From positions 18,065,987 through 18,129,986 of the forward strand of contig CM040749.1 in NCBI GenBank assembly GCA_022829145.1: DNA of 64,000 nt, in the 5' to 3' direction. The stretch comes from Albula goreensis. Lineage: Eukaryota; Chordata; Actinopteri; Albuliformes; Albulidae. A program made the position numbers and the translations under genes. The notes below the pieces were generated by a model, which saw only the letters and a program-made list of their open reading frames with translations, did not search any database and was not told the origin of the DNA. Positions 12,377 through 23,364 of the stretch are shown in pieces (the stretch's first letter is position 1; each line of letters opens with the position of its first letter).

Positions 12377-14094
12377 TGAGATCCTTTTATACACTTCAGA
12401 ACGTCTGCCATACCCAGTTGTTGATTATTTACATTTTTGTTGCAAATGCTTCAGTGAGTATTGATTCTTACTTTTCTGTTTTGTTGTACCAGAAAAACAT
12501 CATGAGGGTTCTGACCATTTCTGCGCTGCTCTACATGGTCCTCACACTAAGTGGAGCAACAGGTAAGATCCATGATTGACATGCTTTAAACAGGCCACCC
12601 AGCAAACTCATGTCATTACAAGAACATGAAGAGTGTCTCTTACCCAATCCACACCTTGTGAATTTTCATTTAAGAATGTTAGCAATCATGTCTCTCTGCA
12701 TAAAGGAGAACCCACAGACAGACTGGTGTTCAGCAAGCAAATTCACTGTTATGGAAAATGCTTTCTGTTTATCCCTAGATGAAAGCAAAGAGGCTGAAGC
12801 AGACGCTGGTGTGGCTGTAAATGATGTAAACCTTCCTGCAGGTTAGTGTTCTGGATTCTGACTGAGAGTGGCATCAAGCCATTAGACAAGACGAAACCAA
12901 AACAGGCCGTGTATATAACAATTTCCTTTCTCCTGGGTTTCTGCTCTCATTGTTACTCAAGTATAATTGGCTATGTGTATTTTTATAGAGCCTCTTGATG
13001 GGGGGGAGGAGACTGCTCTAACACAATACCTTGGTGAATGTCCTTTTGGCTGGCACGGGCATCAAGCACGCTGCTACCACTTTGTGAACCAGGCAAATAC
13101 ATGGATCAATGCACAGGTAATGAAAACTGCAAGGTAATCAATTATTACTTCTGTCAGGTGGTCTCTTATCGTGTTGACTATGGTAAAGGATGGCTATGAG
13201 CTATTTACAGATTCAGCACAGCAAGCACTTGAAGCACCTCAGGCTACAGTATTAGCAACCATCATTTTCCATGTCCTCTTTCACTGGCCACAGTCTTTGC
13301 TTCATTAAGCCACATAATGTCTCAGTTTTCATAATTATAGATAGATTCAGTATTATACATATTGACATATGTATTATCCCTTTTACAGCAATATTGCATT
13401 GGAATTGATGCTAATTTAGCCTCAGCACGCAATCCAAGGGAATACAAATTCCTCCAAGACTTGGTGTTTCAGCTTGGTGGATCTTCATCAGCCTGGCTTG
13501 GGGGGTTTTACCTCCAGGTAATTATTCTCTTTTCTGTACATAAGTATCTCATCTTTATGAGAATATTTGGGGATTTTTTTTGAGGAACTTCAGTTCTTCG
13601 CTTAAATATGTAGTTGTACAATAGACTTTAACAATGTTTCTGCCTTTTGGAATACAGACATAAAATAAAATAAATCTATTCTAAAAAAGGCATCTTCAGA
13701 AAGTTGTAGAAATATGGTGGGTGATGAGAACACTTGTCTAAGTGAAATTTCAATTCATCCTCCTCAGAACACATGGCTTTGGATGGATGGTGAAGGATTC
13801 TACTACAGCAACTTCCAGTCACAAAGCCCTGCTAGCAGTTACCCCTGCCTCTATTTGCAACCTACAGGTAATACATAAAAAATAAAAAAGTAAAACAGCA
13901 ATGTTCTTCTTACTCAGTACTGTGTTTGTGTGACATATTTGTAACATTTTCTCTTGTATTTTTCAGCTGGCTGGAGAAACAACAATTGTTACTCTGCAAG
14001 ACATCCTTTCATCTGTGTGAAAAGAGGTTGTTGAACCAAAAAAGACTGAAACAGAAGGAAAAGAATAAGATTAATCATGAAGCAAGAATAAGAT
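12377..14094 (+). repeat. Near-identical block, copy 1 (lectin 1 body)
   Basis: This block matches 17754-19541 almost base for base, introns included, apart from scattered substitutions and small gaps. A stretch of about 70 bases present at about 19288-19358 is missing from intron 6 here. Outside the block the flanks are still homologous but clearly diverged. Confidence 0.85.
12502..14034 (+). CDS. Secreted C-type lectin 1
   Basis: Six coding exons (12502-12562, 12779-12841, 12989-13116, 13389-13517, 13768-13867, 13967-14034) give 182 aa. Residues 1-20 form a signal peptide (MRVLTISALLYMVLTLSGAT). An acidic linker follows (residues 21-58), then one long-form C-type lectin domain with pairs expected at C59-C70, C87-C177 and C154-C168. 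WLGG at 120-123 replaces the usual WIGL/WIGG core. The calcium-site motifs are not standard: EPN/QPD reads S-P-A at 147-149 and WND reads W-R-N at 163-165. Phe143 stands where the family normally has Trp. The chain ends in an unpaired Cys182, which could link dimers. Overall form resembles fish mucus or plasma lectins (ladderlectin, nattectin, eel lactose-binding lectin type). Type II antifreeze proteins share this fold, but nothing here specifically indicates ice binding. Lectin 2 is a near-identical copy 5.4 kb away. Sugar specificity cannot be read from sequence. Confidence 0.93.
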
Positions 14095-14365
14095 AAATTA
14101 AATTATACAGAGAGGTGATTCAGTGTTTTGGGATCACTTTTGATTTGATTATAGGCAGCCAATGAAAATGCTTGTAGTACTATATTTGACATAATTTGTA
14201 CACGGGTATTTTGTTTGAGTTTTTGATGCAGATAATGTGTTTATTACTTGTAAACTACTTACATAATTAAACCCTTTACATAATGGAGTCACAGATTTTT
14301 TTCTGCTTTAAAAAATATGCAGTATCTGACTTAGTCTATCATGTTTTGTTTATCATTTCTACATT

Positions 14366-14371
14366 AATAAA
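14366..14371 (+). terminator. Candidate polyadenylation signal of lectin 1
   Basis: AATAAA about 330 bases after the stop. Earlier near-signals (ATTAAA near 14265) could also serve. Confidence 0.4.
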
Positions 14372-14639
14372 CCCTTTTCACCACAGAGTCACTGAGTTTT
14401 TATTTTTTTAATTTAATTTATCCAATATCTGATTTAAAAATAAATATTGCAAAATTAAATAAATTGATGTCTTTGTTAAACAATCCCATTTCAAATAAAT
14501 ACTGTGAATTTTCCATAAAATATCCCTCTGACATCTGACAGAATAATAAAAAGAATCAATTTTATTTAATTGTACATCTCTCTAAGAAATGTGTTATGTG
14601 GCAAATTTGAACCTCATTTATTTTCCCCTCTGAGTGAAA

Positions 14640-15090
14640 AGATGCAGGTAAAATATATTTGGTCATGTTCCTGGCCTAGCAGTTTAGGCTGAAGTGAAAT
14701 GTCTTTCACAAACTGAGCGGAGAATGGGATAACGAGATTATAGCTCTGAAGAGAGGGAGCTACAGGCTACAGGTGGCAGCCCATAGTCTAATAGCTAAAG
14801 TACATGACTGGGACCCTTGAGGTTGGAATCTGGAATCTGGAAGTGCCAAATGTTGCTGGGAGTGCTGCAGTGTGGTACATAATTTGGCTCCATTTTATCC
14901 AGCCAGAGAAGGGTTTAAACCAGTCGTCTGCTGCAGCAGCCATGCAGGGTGTGATGTCCTGTGATGCAAAGACCAAGCTGGTGAACAGAAATGAAAAGAG
15001 GAATCAGCTGGGTGCTTTTGTTTTTGACAATTCTGTTTGGCATTTTTTAAATGTCACACTGTTTGGGCTATTGAATACAGTCATATAAAA
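14640..15090. repeat. Degenerate tRNA-derived SINE-like sequence
   Basis: A stretch starting near 14772 has a tRNA-like head, with a B-box-like GAGGTTGGAATCT at 14819-14831. The body (about 14897-15045) is homologous to 20757-20950, after lectin 2. Because the flanking sequence also matches, the second copy probably arose by segmental duplication of the lectin region, not by a fresh insertion. The family is not assigned. Confidence 0.45.
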
Positions 15091-15131
15091 AGGTAAACAA
15101 ATTGATTTAATTTGAAGAATAACTCTAAACT

Positions 15132-15696
15132 CTATTATGGTGCTTATATCAAAATGTTTTTCAACCTCTTGTTATTTTAAATGTTCATTGTAATACTGTT
15201 TTCCTTTAAAAATGCTTGTGAAATATCACTTTGAACTATTTGAATTGATTCTCACTTCCACATGTGGATAGAAGCCAAATAAATAGATTACTCGTATTTC
15301 TAAGGGGTCATTTATTATTTTATTTAATGATTAATGAATCAACAAAAATATCTCCAGAAAAAAATAAAGCCTCCCTTCATAATTGAAAATAGAGAAGATA
15401 TAAATACAGTAACTGTAGCTCAAAATGTGTTTCACTCTCTTGTTAGTTTTTAAGGTTCACTGTAATGCTGTTGTACTTTTAAAGTGGCTTGTGAAATATC
15501 ACTCTGAAATAATAAAATATGACAAAATCCCTGAATAAGAATTGATTCTCACTCCCATATGTGGATAATAGCCAAACAAATAAACTAATCAGAATTATGA
15601 TCAAAGTTAATTTTTAATTTTTTTAATGAGAAATTATGTCGACCAAAATATTTCCAGAAAAATAGAAACCCTCCCTTTATATTGAAAATAGAGTAA
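15132..15696 (+). repeat. Diverged direct tandem duplication, unit about 270-285 bp
   Basis: Unit 1 is about 15132-15398 and unit 2 about 15412-15696. Shared landmarks in the same order are CTTGTGAAATATCACT (15216 and 15488), GAATTGATTCTCACT (15242 and 15539), ATGTGGATA (15261 and 15560), CCAGAAAAA (15354 and 15652) and TTGAAAATAGAG (15383 and 15680). A fragment of the same sequence occurs after lectin 2 near 21325-21415. Confidence 0.75.
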
Positions 15697-17570
15697 CTGT
15701 ATTAGGTCTCTTCTATTTGTATAACATTCAGTGATTTTAAAATTTTATGGTCAACTTGTCAATTTGCTGCAGTGGAATAAACTAGCTTACTGTCTGGGCT
15801 CAAGGCCTGTTCATTGATCTGATTTACACCACTGGAATAATAAAATGTAGTTTTGAAAGATTATTTTAATCCATTTCACTGGAGACAATTTTGACCTTGA
15901 AAATGTTTAATTTAACAGCCTTGAACAAAGTTCTCAGAATACTGTCAATATCTGACGATGAAACTTGCTGGCAGTACTTCAGAGATGATTAACGCTGAGG
16001 TTTCCAACATCTATATAGTCATTATATCGATGAGGAAATAATCATAGACACCTTGTGCCGTCCATTACAAAGTTCCTGACAATATATCTGCAAAGGGCAA
16101 TATCACTATAATACATTGCTTGTTAAAGATTAACCATATTTAATCTATTACCTCATATTTATATCAATGGCTTTCCCAGAAGTGATGATAAAAGATGGAT
16201 TTTTGGGAGTTAAGCAGTAGGTTTGCTACAGAAAAGTGCAGGGAGGTCCCTTTATGAAATGAATAATTTAAACAGTTACCGTTTTGTATATGTAGCCTTG
16301 TCTCGAACAAAAATCAAGAGTGTTGTCAATTATGTTTATTAATAATTAGAACATACTATATATGCTCACAATAAAAAATCATTTCTTGTTGTAAACAATT
16401 TGTAATGTAGAATAGATTATGTAAAATTGTGCTATATCAATTTATTGTTTCCCTTACTTTTAAATGTATTTTGGGCATAATCAAATTACAAAGGAGATTC
16501 ATCAACTTTCGAAACCAGGAATACGCCCATATAAAGCAATCAATGGGAATCATGCCTGGAATCAGGTTTTGATTGATTAGACAAAATGAAAACTGAATTA
16601 TTCTCTTTGATCCGTTTCCATAGTAATTCTATTGACTCTATTGCCTAAGTACCAATATGTGACTTTTATCCCTTTCTATGCACAAAAAAGGATTGTACTT
16701 AACATTGATTACAACATGTAAATTAGTAGTCCGGTCCAATATGGTTTCACATTGAACTCAATGGCTTGTATCAAATAAATTACTGTTTATCTAATAATTA
16801 GGTACTGTGGCTAGCTGTAAAACCGTAAGTGCTTATCAAGCAGGGGCATCAGCCTCTAACATCTCTATTATTTTTATTAATAGCAGGAAAGAAATACCTT
16901 TTACCTTATCGCAAAACATGCCAAAGGTCTCAACAATATTTGCAACATCTTGCAGTAATGGTTGACATATGGCATTTCAACTTCAAACAACAAGGAAGGA
17001 AAAAACACATTCAGCCTGCCATTTCAGCAAAACCTTTAGACTGTATGTTCAATTAGAGGAAGACAGATGTTTGATTTATTGGACTAAATCATAAGTGAAT
17101 TGTCCTCTTTGATCAGCTTGCATATTAAGACCACTCACCTGATTCCTCACACCTGAGGAAATGAGTGAAATGAGTTTTAAAACTATACAGGCAAATTCAG
17201 ACAGTAATAGATAACAACTTTCAATGGTGTCATACAAATGCATGTCCAGGATTTGATTATGATATTATATAAAACTGAAACACTGCAGACATGTCATGCT
17301 TTGGGTAATGGCTTCATCTTCAGTTGTCAAGTATCTGGAATTTGAGTTAAAATGTTCTAGCTGAAAAAAGTGCCCAATGTCATATCAATATCTATATTTA
17401 CAGCAAATACATTTCCAGGAAATAAGTATGTGCTGGAAACAGTCATATTTAATTACTTTTACAGCTGTCATATCTAAGTGGGAAAAATCAGATAAAAATA
17501 AATCAGTTAGTGGAAGTCCATATTGACTGGACTATGTCCAGCTGATCTCACGTGTTTAACTGAATTGATC
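15697..17570. other. Intergenic region between lectins 1 and 2
   Basis: AT-rich, without a supportable gene. It contains two diverged copies of a flank block (about 16565-16645 and 17068-17150) also seen before lectin 1. From about 17415 the sequence is the diverged homologue of the lectin 1 promoter. Confidence 0.5.
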
Positions 17571-17577
17571 TGGTTAG

Positions 17578-17585
17578 TATAAATA
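17578..17585 (+). promoter_or_regulatory. TATA box of lectin 2, followed by an untranslated exon
   Basis: TATAAATA with an untranslated first exon ending at 17655 (CAG, then GTATGTG). The promoter aligns with that of lectin 1 from about 11941 but carries many substitutions and small gaps, unlike the gene body. Confidence 0.75.
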
Positions 17586-17753
17586 GCGTCACAGTGTCCT
17601 CTTCTCATTAGAATCTAAGACAATACACAGACTGAAAATATTTCATCTGCAACAGGTATGTGCCTTTATTTTCTTGCTCTCCCATGCTCATTTATCATTT
17701 GATTTTTAAAATAATTGGGTTGTGACTGACGTTTGTTGATACATGATGCATGA

Positions 17754-19541
17754 GTGAGATCCTTTTATACACTTCAGAATGTCTGCCATACCCAGTTGTT
17801 GATTATTTACATTTTTGTTGCAAATGCTTCAGCGAGTATTGATTCTTACTTTTCTGTTTTGTTGTACCAGAAAAACATCATGAGGGTTCTGACCATTTCT
17901 GCGCTGCTCTACATGGTCCTCACACTAAGTGGAGCAACAGGTAAGATCCATGATTGACATGCTTTAAACAGGCCACCCAGCAAACTCATGTCATTACAAG
18001 AACATGAAGAGTGTCTCTTACCCAATCCACACCTTGTGAATATTCATTTAAGAATGTTAGCAATCATGTCTCTCTGCATAAAGGAGAACCCACAGACAGA
18101 CTGGTGTTCAGCAAGCAAATTCACTGTTATGGAAAATGCTTTCTGTTTATCCCTAGATGAAAGCAAAGAGGCTGAAGCAGACGCTGGTGTGGCTGTAAAT
18201 GATGTAAACCTTCCTGCAGGTTAGTGTTCTGGATTCTGACTGAGAGTGGCATCAAGCCATTAGACAAGATAAAACCAAAACAGGCCGTGTATATAACAAT
18301 TTCCTTTCTCCTGGGTTTCTGCTCTCATTGTTACTCAAGTATAATTGGCTATGTGTATTTTTATAGAGCCTCTTGATGGGGGGGAAGAGACTGCTCTAAC
18401 ACAATACCTTGGTGAATGTCCTTTTGGCTGGCACGGGCATCAAGCACGCTGCTACCACTTTGTGAACCAGGCAAATACATGGATCAATGCACAGGTAATG
18501 AAAACTGCAAGGTAATCAATTATTACTTCTGTCAGGTGGTCTCTTATCGTGTTGACTATGGTAAAGGATGGCTATGAGCTATTTACAGATTCAGCACAGC
18601 AAGCACTTGAAGCACCTCAGGCTACAGTATTAGCAACCATCATTTTCCATGTCCTCTTTCACTGGCCACAGTCTTTGCTTCATTAAGCCACATAATGTCT
18701 CAGTTTTCATAATTATAGATAGATTCAGTATTGTACATATTGACATATGTATTATCCCTTTTACAGCAATATTGCATTGGAATTGATGCTAATTTAGCCT
18801 CAGCACGCAATCCAAGGGAATACAAATTCCTCCAAGACTTGGTGTTTCAGCTCGGTGGATCTTCATCAGCCTGGCTTGGGGGGTTTTACCTCCAGGTAAT
18901 TATTCTCTTTTCTGTACATAAGTATCTCATCTTTATGAGAATATTTGGGGATTTTTTTGGGGACTTCAGTTCTTCGCTTAAATATGTAGTTGTACAATAG
19001 ACTTTAACAATGTTTCTGCCTTTTGGAATACAGACATGAAATAAAATAAATCTATTCTGAAACAGGCATCTTTAGAAAGTTGTAGAAATATGGTGGGTGA
19101 TGAGAACAAATACCTTGTCTAAGTGAAATTTCAATTCATCCTCCTCAGAACACATGGCTTTGGATGGATGGTGAAGGATTCTACTACAGCAACTGGCAGT
19201 CACAAAGCACTGCTAGCAGTTACCCCTGCCTCTATTTGCAACCTACAGGTAATACATAAAAAATAAAAAAGTAAAACAGCAATGTTCTTTTGCACTGTTG
19301 TTTAACAACCACTGTTTCACCACTATGTGATAAGGATAACTGTGGAAAAATGTCCTTTACTCAGTACTGTGTTTGTGTGACATATTTGTAACATTTTCTC
19401 TTGTATTTTTCAGCTGGCTGGAGAAACACCAATTGTTACTCTGCAAGGTATCCTTTCATCTGTGTGAAAAGAGGTTGTTGAACCAAAAAAGACTGAAACA
19501 GAAGGAAAAGAATAAGATTAATCATGAAGCAAGAATAAGAT
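17754..19541 (+). repeat. Near-identical block, copy 2 (lectin 2 body)
   Basis: Partner of 12377-14094. Identity falls off sharply just before 17754 (intron 1) and just after 19541 (3' untranslated region), while the homologous flanks beyond are diverged. Confidence 0.85.
17880..19481 (+). CDS. Secreted C-type lectin 2 (near-identical paralogue of lectin 1)
   Basis: Six coding exons (17880-17940, 18157-18219, 18367-18494, 18767-18895, 19149-19248, 19414-19481) give 182 aa with exactly the exon lengths of lectin 1. Against lectin 1 the coding sequence has eight base differences, none in the first two coding exons. Three are silent. The other five change four residues: F143W, P148T, N166T and H173Y (lectin 1 to lectin 2). 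Trp143 restores the family-typical residue. The EPN/QPD slot reads S-T-A at 147-149 and the WND slot W-R-N at 163-165, so canonical calcium-dependent sugar binding is not predicted. Signal peptide, acidic linker, six domain cysteines and terminal Cys182 are all kept. The protein is presumably secreted. The reading frame is intact, with no sign of being a pseudogene. Confidence 0.93.
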
Positions 19542-22500
19542 GAATCAAATTACCAACAAACAGAAGATACAATGTTTTGGGATGTGTTTGGATTTGCTTA
19601 TGGACAGCAGGTTAAAATACATGTTGCATTACATTTGATATTACATTTAATATAGCTTGTTGTTATACTGCTTGATACAGATAATGTACTAAATGTTCAT
19701 GACTTGTAAAATGCTTACATTATTAAGCTCTCTGAGTTTGAGTTTTTTTTTCTTATTCAAAAAATATTCAATATCTGATTTTAAACAAATATTGAAATCT
19801 TAAATAAATTAGCATTACTTTGTAAACAATCCATTTTCAAAAACAAATAAACATTATGAATTCCAATAATATGTTCTCTTTTTCTTTTTTAAAAAGCATC
19901 TGGTAGAAATATCTAAAAGAATCCATTTCATGTCATATGTCATATTACATCATTAGTTGAAACATGTCATGTGGCCAATTTGAGTTGGAAACAGGTACAC
20001 ATTTATTTCATGGCTCCTTAGATGTGCATAACATATATGTTTAATCCCATCTTTTTTCTGGAATTCTTCTGGATTTTATAGTATGAAGCAATACTCGTCT
20101 CTTCCTTGAGATGGTCGCAATCAATAAGGAGTATGACAGCATATAATAAAAATATGTTATTGAAATCAGTGAAGACCAAAGCCTATTTCCACCTGTTATA
20201 CTTGTAGTGAATTATGGGGCAATGTCCATAGTGTGGATGAGAGCTGAGAGTCTGATAGAGAAATAGAGCATATGGGATGTTGAGCCCCAGTAAAGGAAAG
20301 CCTCAGTTACTCTATGAATGCTGCTTCACATACATGGCTAGGAGGACAGCCTTACTGAATTTCCCTCCTTACTGAAAAGATGCAGGCAAAATATCTGCCT
20401 GGCCTAGGAGGTCAGTTTGAAGGCAATGAATTGTCTTTCAAAACCTTTGCGCAGTAATTTATTTCTGTTCTTTGAATGGGATAAAGGGATCATGGTTATG
20501 CAAAGAGAATTTCTGTGGAATTGTAAACCTATAGCTTTGCTGGGCTGCTGGTCCTGTTAAGGCACTATCCCATTGTAAATGTTTCCCACAGACTGATATC
20601 TCATGTGGATCATACCAGTGCTGACTGTGGCCAGTAGTCCCTCAGGATGATACAGCGTTGGTTGTAGCATCAACCAAGGAAGTAAGGATTTAGTCAGCTG
20701 AAAGCAACTTGGAATTTCCAACTGCAGGGTGATCTATAATTTTGCTCTGTTTAATCAAGCTGGAAAGGGCTTTAAACCACAGAGTTCTCTACACCTCACT
20801 GTGCAATAGTAAGCTCCCTGCTAAGGCAGACTTCAGTAATCTGCTGCAGCACCCATGTGGGGTGTGAAGTCCTCTGATGCAAACACCCAGCTAGTGAACA
20901 GAAGTGAAAAGAGGGATCAACTGGCTGCTTGTGTTTCGGAGGACACTCCAGTTCTCGCAAATTGATAGTAGATGTTGGATGGATGAAGCAAAATGGATGG
21001 AGTAACCTGTGACAGGGGCGTCACCAGACCCTATTTACTGGGGCACATGCCACACTAATAATTTGTTGTGCTCCAGTGAATGATCATCATTAAAAATGTA
21101 TCATATATTGCAAGTGTGAGGATGTGGGCACTGGGGGCCTGTGCCCCAGTAGTGCTAAAAGTCTAACATCCCTGACCTGTGATAGCTATCTTTTTAAATG
21201 TCAACTTATGTTGGCTATTGAATAGTACTGAAAAATGTTTTTTGTTTGGTTTTTTAAATGAATTTATACATGGGTATAAAAATGTATTTTGTGCTCTTAT
21301 CAGTAAACTCACTGGATCTGGTGAAATATCCGACTGTGCTTGGCAATAAAATGTTACTGAATCCCTGAGTGAGGAGTGAGTGTCACTCCCCCATATGGGA
21401 AGCTGATACATAACCCTGCCTGCCTGTAAAGGAGAAAGACATGTTTTGGAGATAAGAAACAGTTTAGTATCAACATCTTTTTTTTCACTGGCTTGCTTCC
21501 TCCTCTTAAATTTTTGACAATGATATTTAATGTTCAGGTTAAAATGTTCATTTAGTCCATCTTTCAACCATCGAGAGACCTCTTCAGCATTGCACAGCAA
21601 ACAGTCACTGACTATTCCTCATATATAACAGAAAATATATATAATAAATAATACATGAAACAAGTGTTTCTGGGGCCCTAAGCAGATATGCCTTCCTCAG
21701 ATCTTAAATTCCAAACAATATTTGAGATAAGCTGCAATATTTGCAGAAGGATAATGTACCTTCCAAAGTCCCTCTCAAGCCACTCTTCCTTATTCCATTT
21801 TCCCGTACCTATGGATGCAATTTCACAATATTATTTTCCGTGTATGGATTTCAAAAAAATTCCCATAATCCTGAGTCACACCCACATTTCACAGTCTTAG
21901 CCTACAGATCAGCGATGTCTTCTCTTGTCTACTATTGCATGATTGATCTTATGACTTGTTACATTTTGTATTATGGCAAATTATTCTGAATTGTACACTT
22001 TGCAATGTAATCAACAAGGCTAAACCATGTTTTATTGAACAAAGTCATTTTTCAGCTGGTATTCACACATTTTTAATTTATGGCATTTCAAATTAAACTT
22101 ACATATAATAATAATGGAAATGAACTTTACTTGTTCAGAATTAATCATGAAGTCCTCTCTCAAACATTTGCATGTTGGCATTTAGAAGATGCTCTTATCA
22201 AAAGCGACATACAGAAGGGTATGCAATAAGGTAAACACTTCATATCCTTTATTTGTTCCAGCCTCAAATATACATATGACAGAGTTTATTATTTATTATC
22301 ATTCTCTCAAACTGTATCTTCAAACAAAATGGAAAATATACTTGGTTAATTGTGTTCACATGTATCATCATCAAGTTAATGCAATGTTGGATGTTAGAAC
22401 TGAGTATTGGTATTATTAGTAGCAGATCACATCTCTCATAGTAGCTTAATTATACATCACATGTTTTGATCCTGCAACTTGCATTTTTCAGACAGGACTC

Positions 22501-22850
22501 TTTTCACATGCTCATCATGCATCATATCTGTATTAGGTGGATGACCAATCTCAGCACATAAGAGGTAATCTGGTCATGCTCATGGTTCAGACAATGTACA
22601 AAATAATTCATCAATCCAATAACTACAAAAAAAAGATACTGGCAAAAATATGCAATGAACAGGAAACTATTTTTGTCCCTCAGATTTCCTGTCAGATGCA
22701 ACTTTCCAGTGAATGGGGTTTTACGGAAGACAATAAATTTGAATGGTTATATTATGTATTGCTGTAACTCTTGATAAGATTAATTATTTATCTAAATTTG
22801 CCTCAGGTGTCCCAATCACAACTTTCTTCCTGCATTCCTCTTATATAGTA
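19542..22850. other. Intergenic region between lectins 2 and 3, with decayed duplicate of the lectin 1 3' flank
   Basis: About 20380-21420 contains, in order, diverged matches to the lectin 1 downstream flank (14640-15560), so the duplicated unit once extended well past the gene. The open frame on the minus strand at 21163-21600 shows no recognisable domain and overlaps this decayed sequence. I see no gene here. Confidence 0.5.
22165..22225 (+). repeat. Fragment of a common fish interspersed repeat
   Basis: The words GGCATTTAGAAGATGCTCTT and ATCAAAAGCGAC match the core of the element at 63032-63232 (CATTTAGCTGATGCTTTT, ATCCAAAGCAACTTACAG). Only the head is present. Confidence 0.55.
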
Positions 22851-22856
22851 GCTTAG

Positions 22857-22864
22857 TATAAATA
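22857..22864 (+). promoter_or_regulatory. TATA box of lectin 3, followed by an untranslated exon
   Basis: TATAAATA with an untranslated first exon ending at 22939 (CAG, then GTAAGTG). The surrounding promoter is only weakly like those of lectins 1 and 2. Confidence 0.72.
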
Positions 22865-23364
22865 GCTGCTCAGTGCCTGCCACTCATTACCTCCTGAGTG
22901 AATACCTACCTGGGTGAATAGACTCACACTGTCTCACAGGTAAGTGCCTCTCTGTAACCACAAGCTTATCTATTTACTTACTTATTCTCTGGGCCTATCC
23001 TAGAACAACAACAAATTCAATTGAATTGTTTTCAACTATTTTCTTTCACAGAACTGATATTTAAAAAGGATCCGTTCAGGTAAAATCTGTTCAGAACATT
23101 TATAGACTCAAAGCTTCATGCATAAGTTACTTACTTTGGCAGCGATGCTATGATGTGTTACAACAGATGATAGCAGAATGAAGCAGAATGATAATATCTA
23201 TCTATAATATCAATCACTATTTTTATTTGTTGGCATTGGCAAGACCTTTTATCCACTTCTAAAAGTTATCTGGTCTCATTAGTTAGTTGATGTCATTTTG
23301 TTTGTGATTTTCCAGCTGGTACTGATTGTTTTCTGTCTCTGTGTTGATGTACCAGGTGAACATC

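Noticed and set aside
21163..21600. Minus-strand open frame of 145 codons after lectin 2
   Set aside because: It overlaps sequence that is a diverged duplicate of the noncoding lectin 1 3' flank, and shows no domain.
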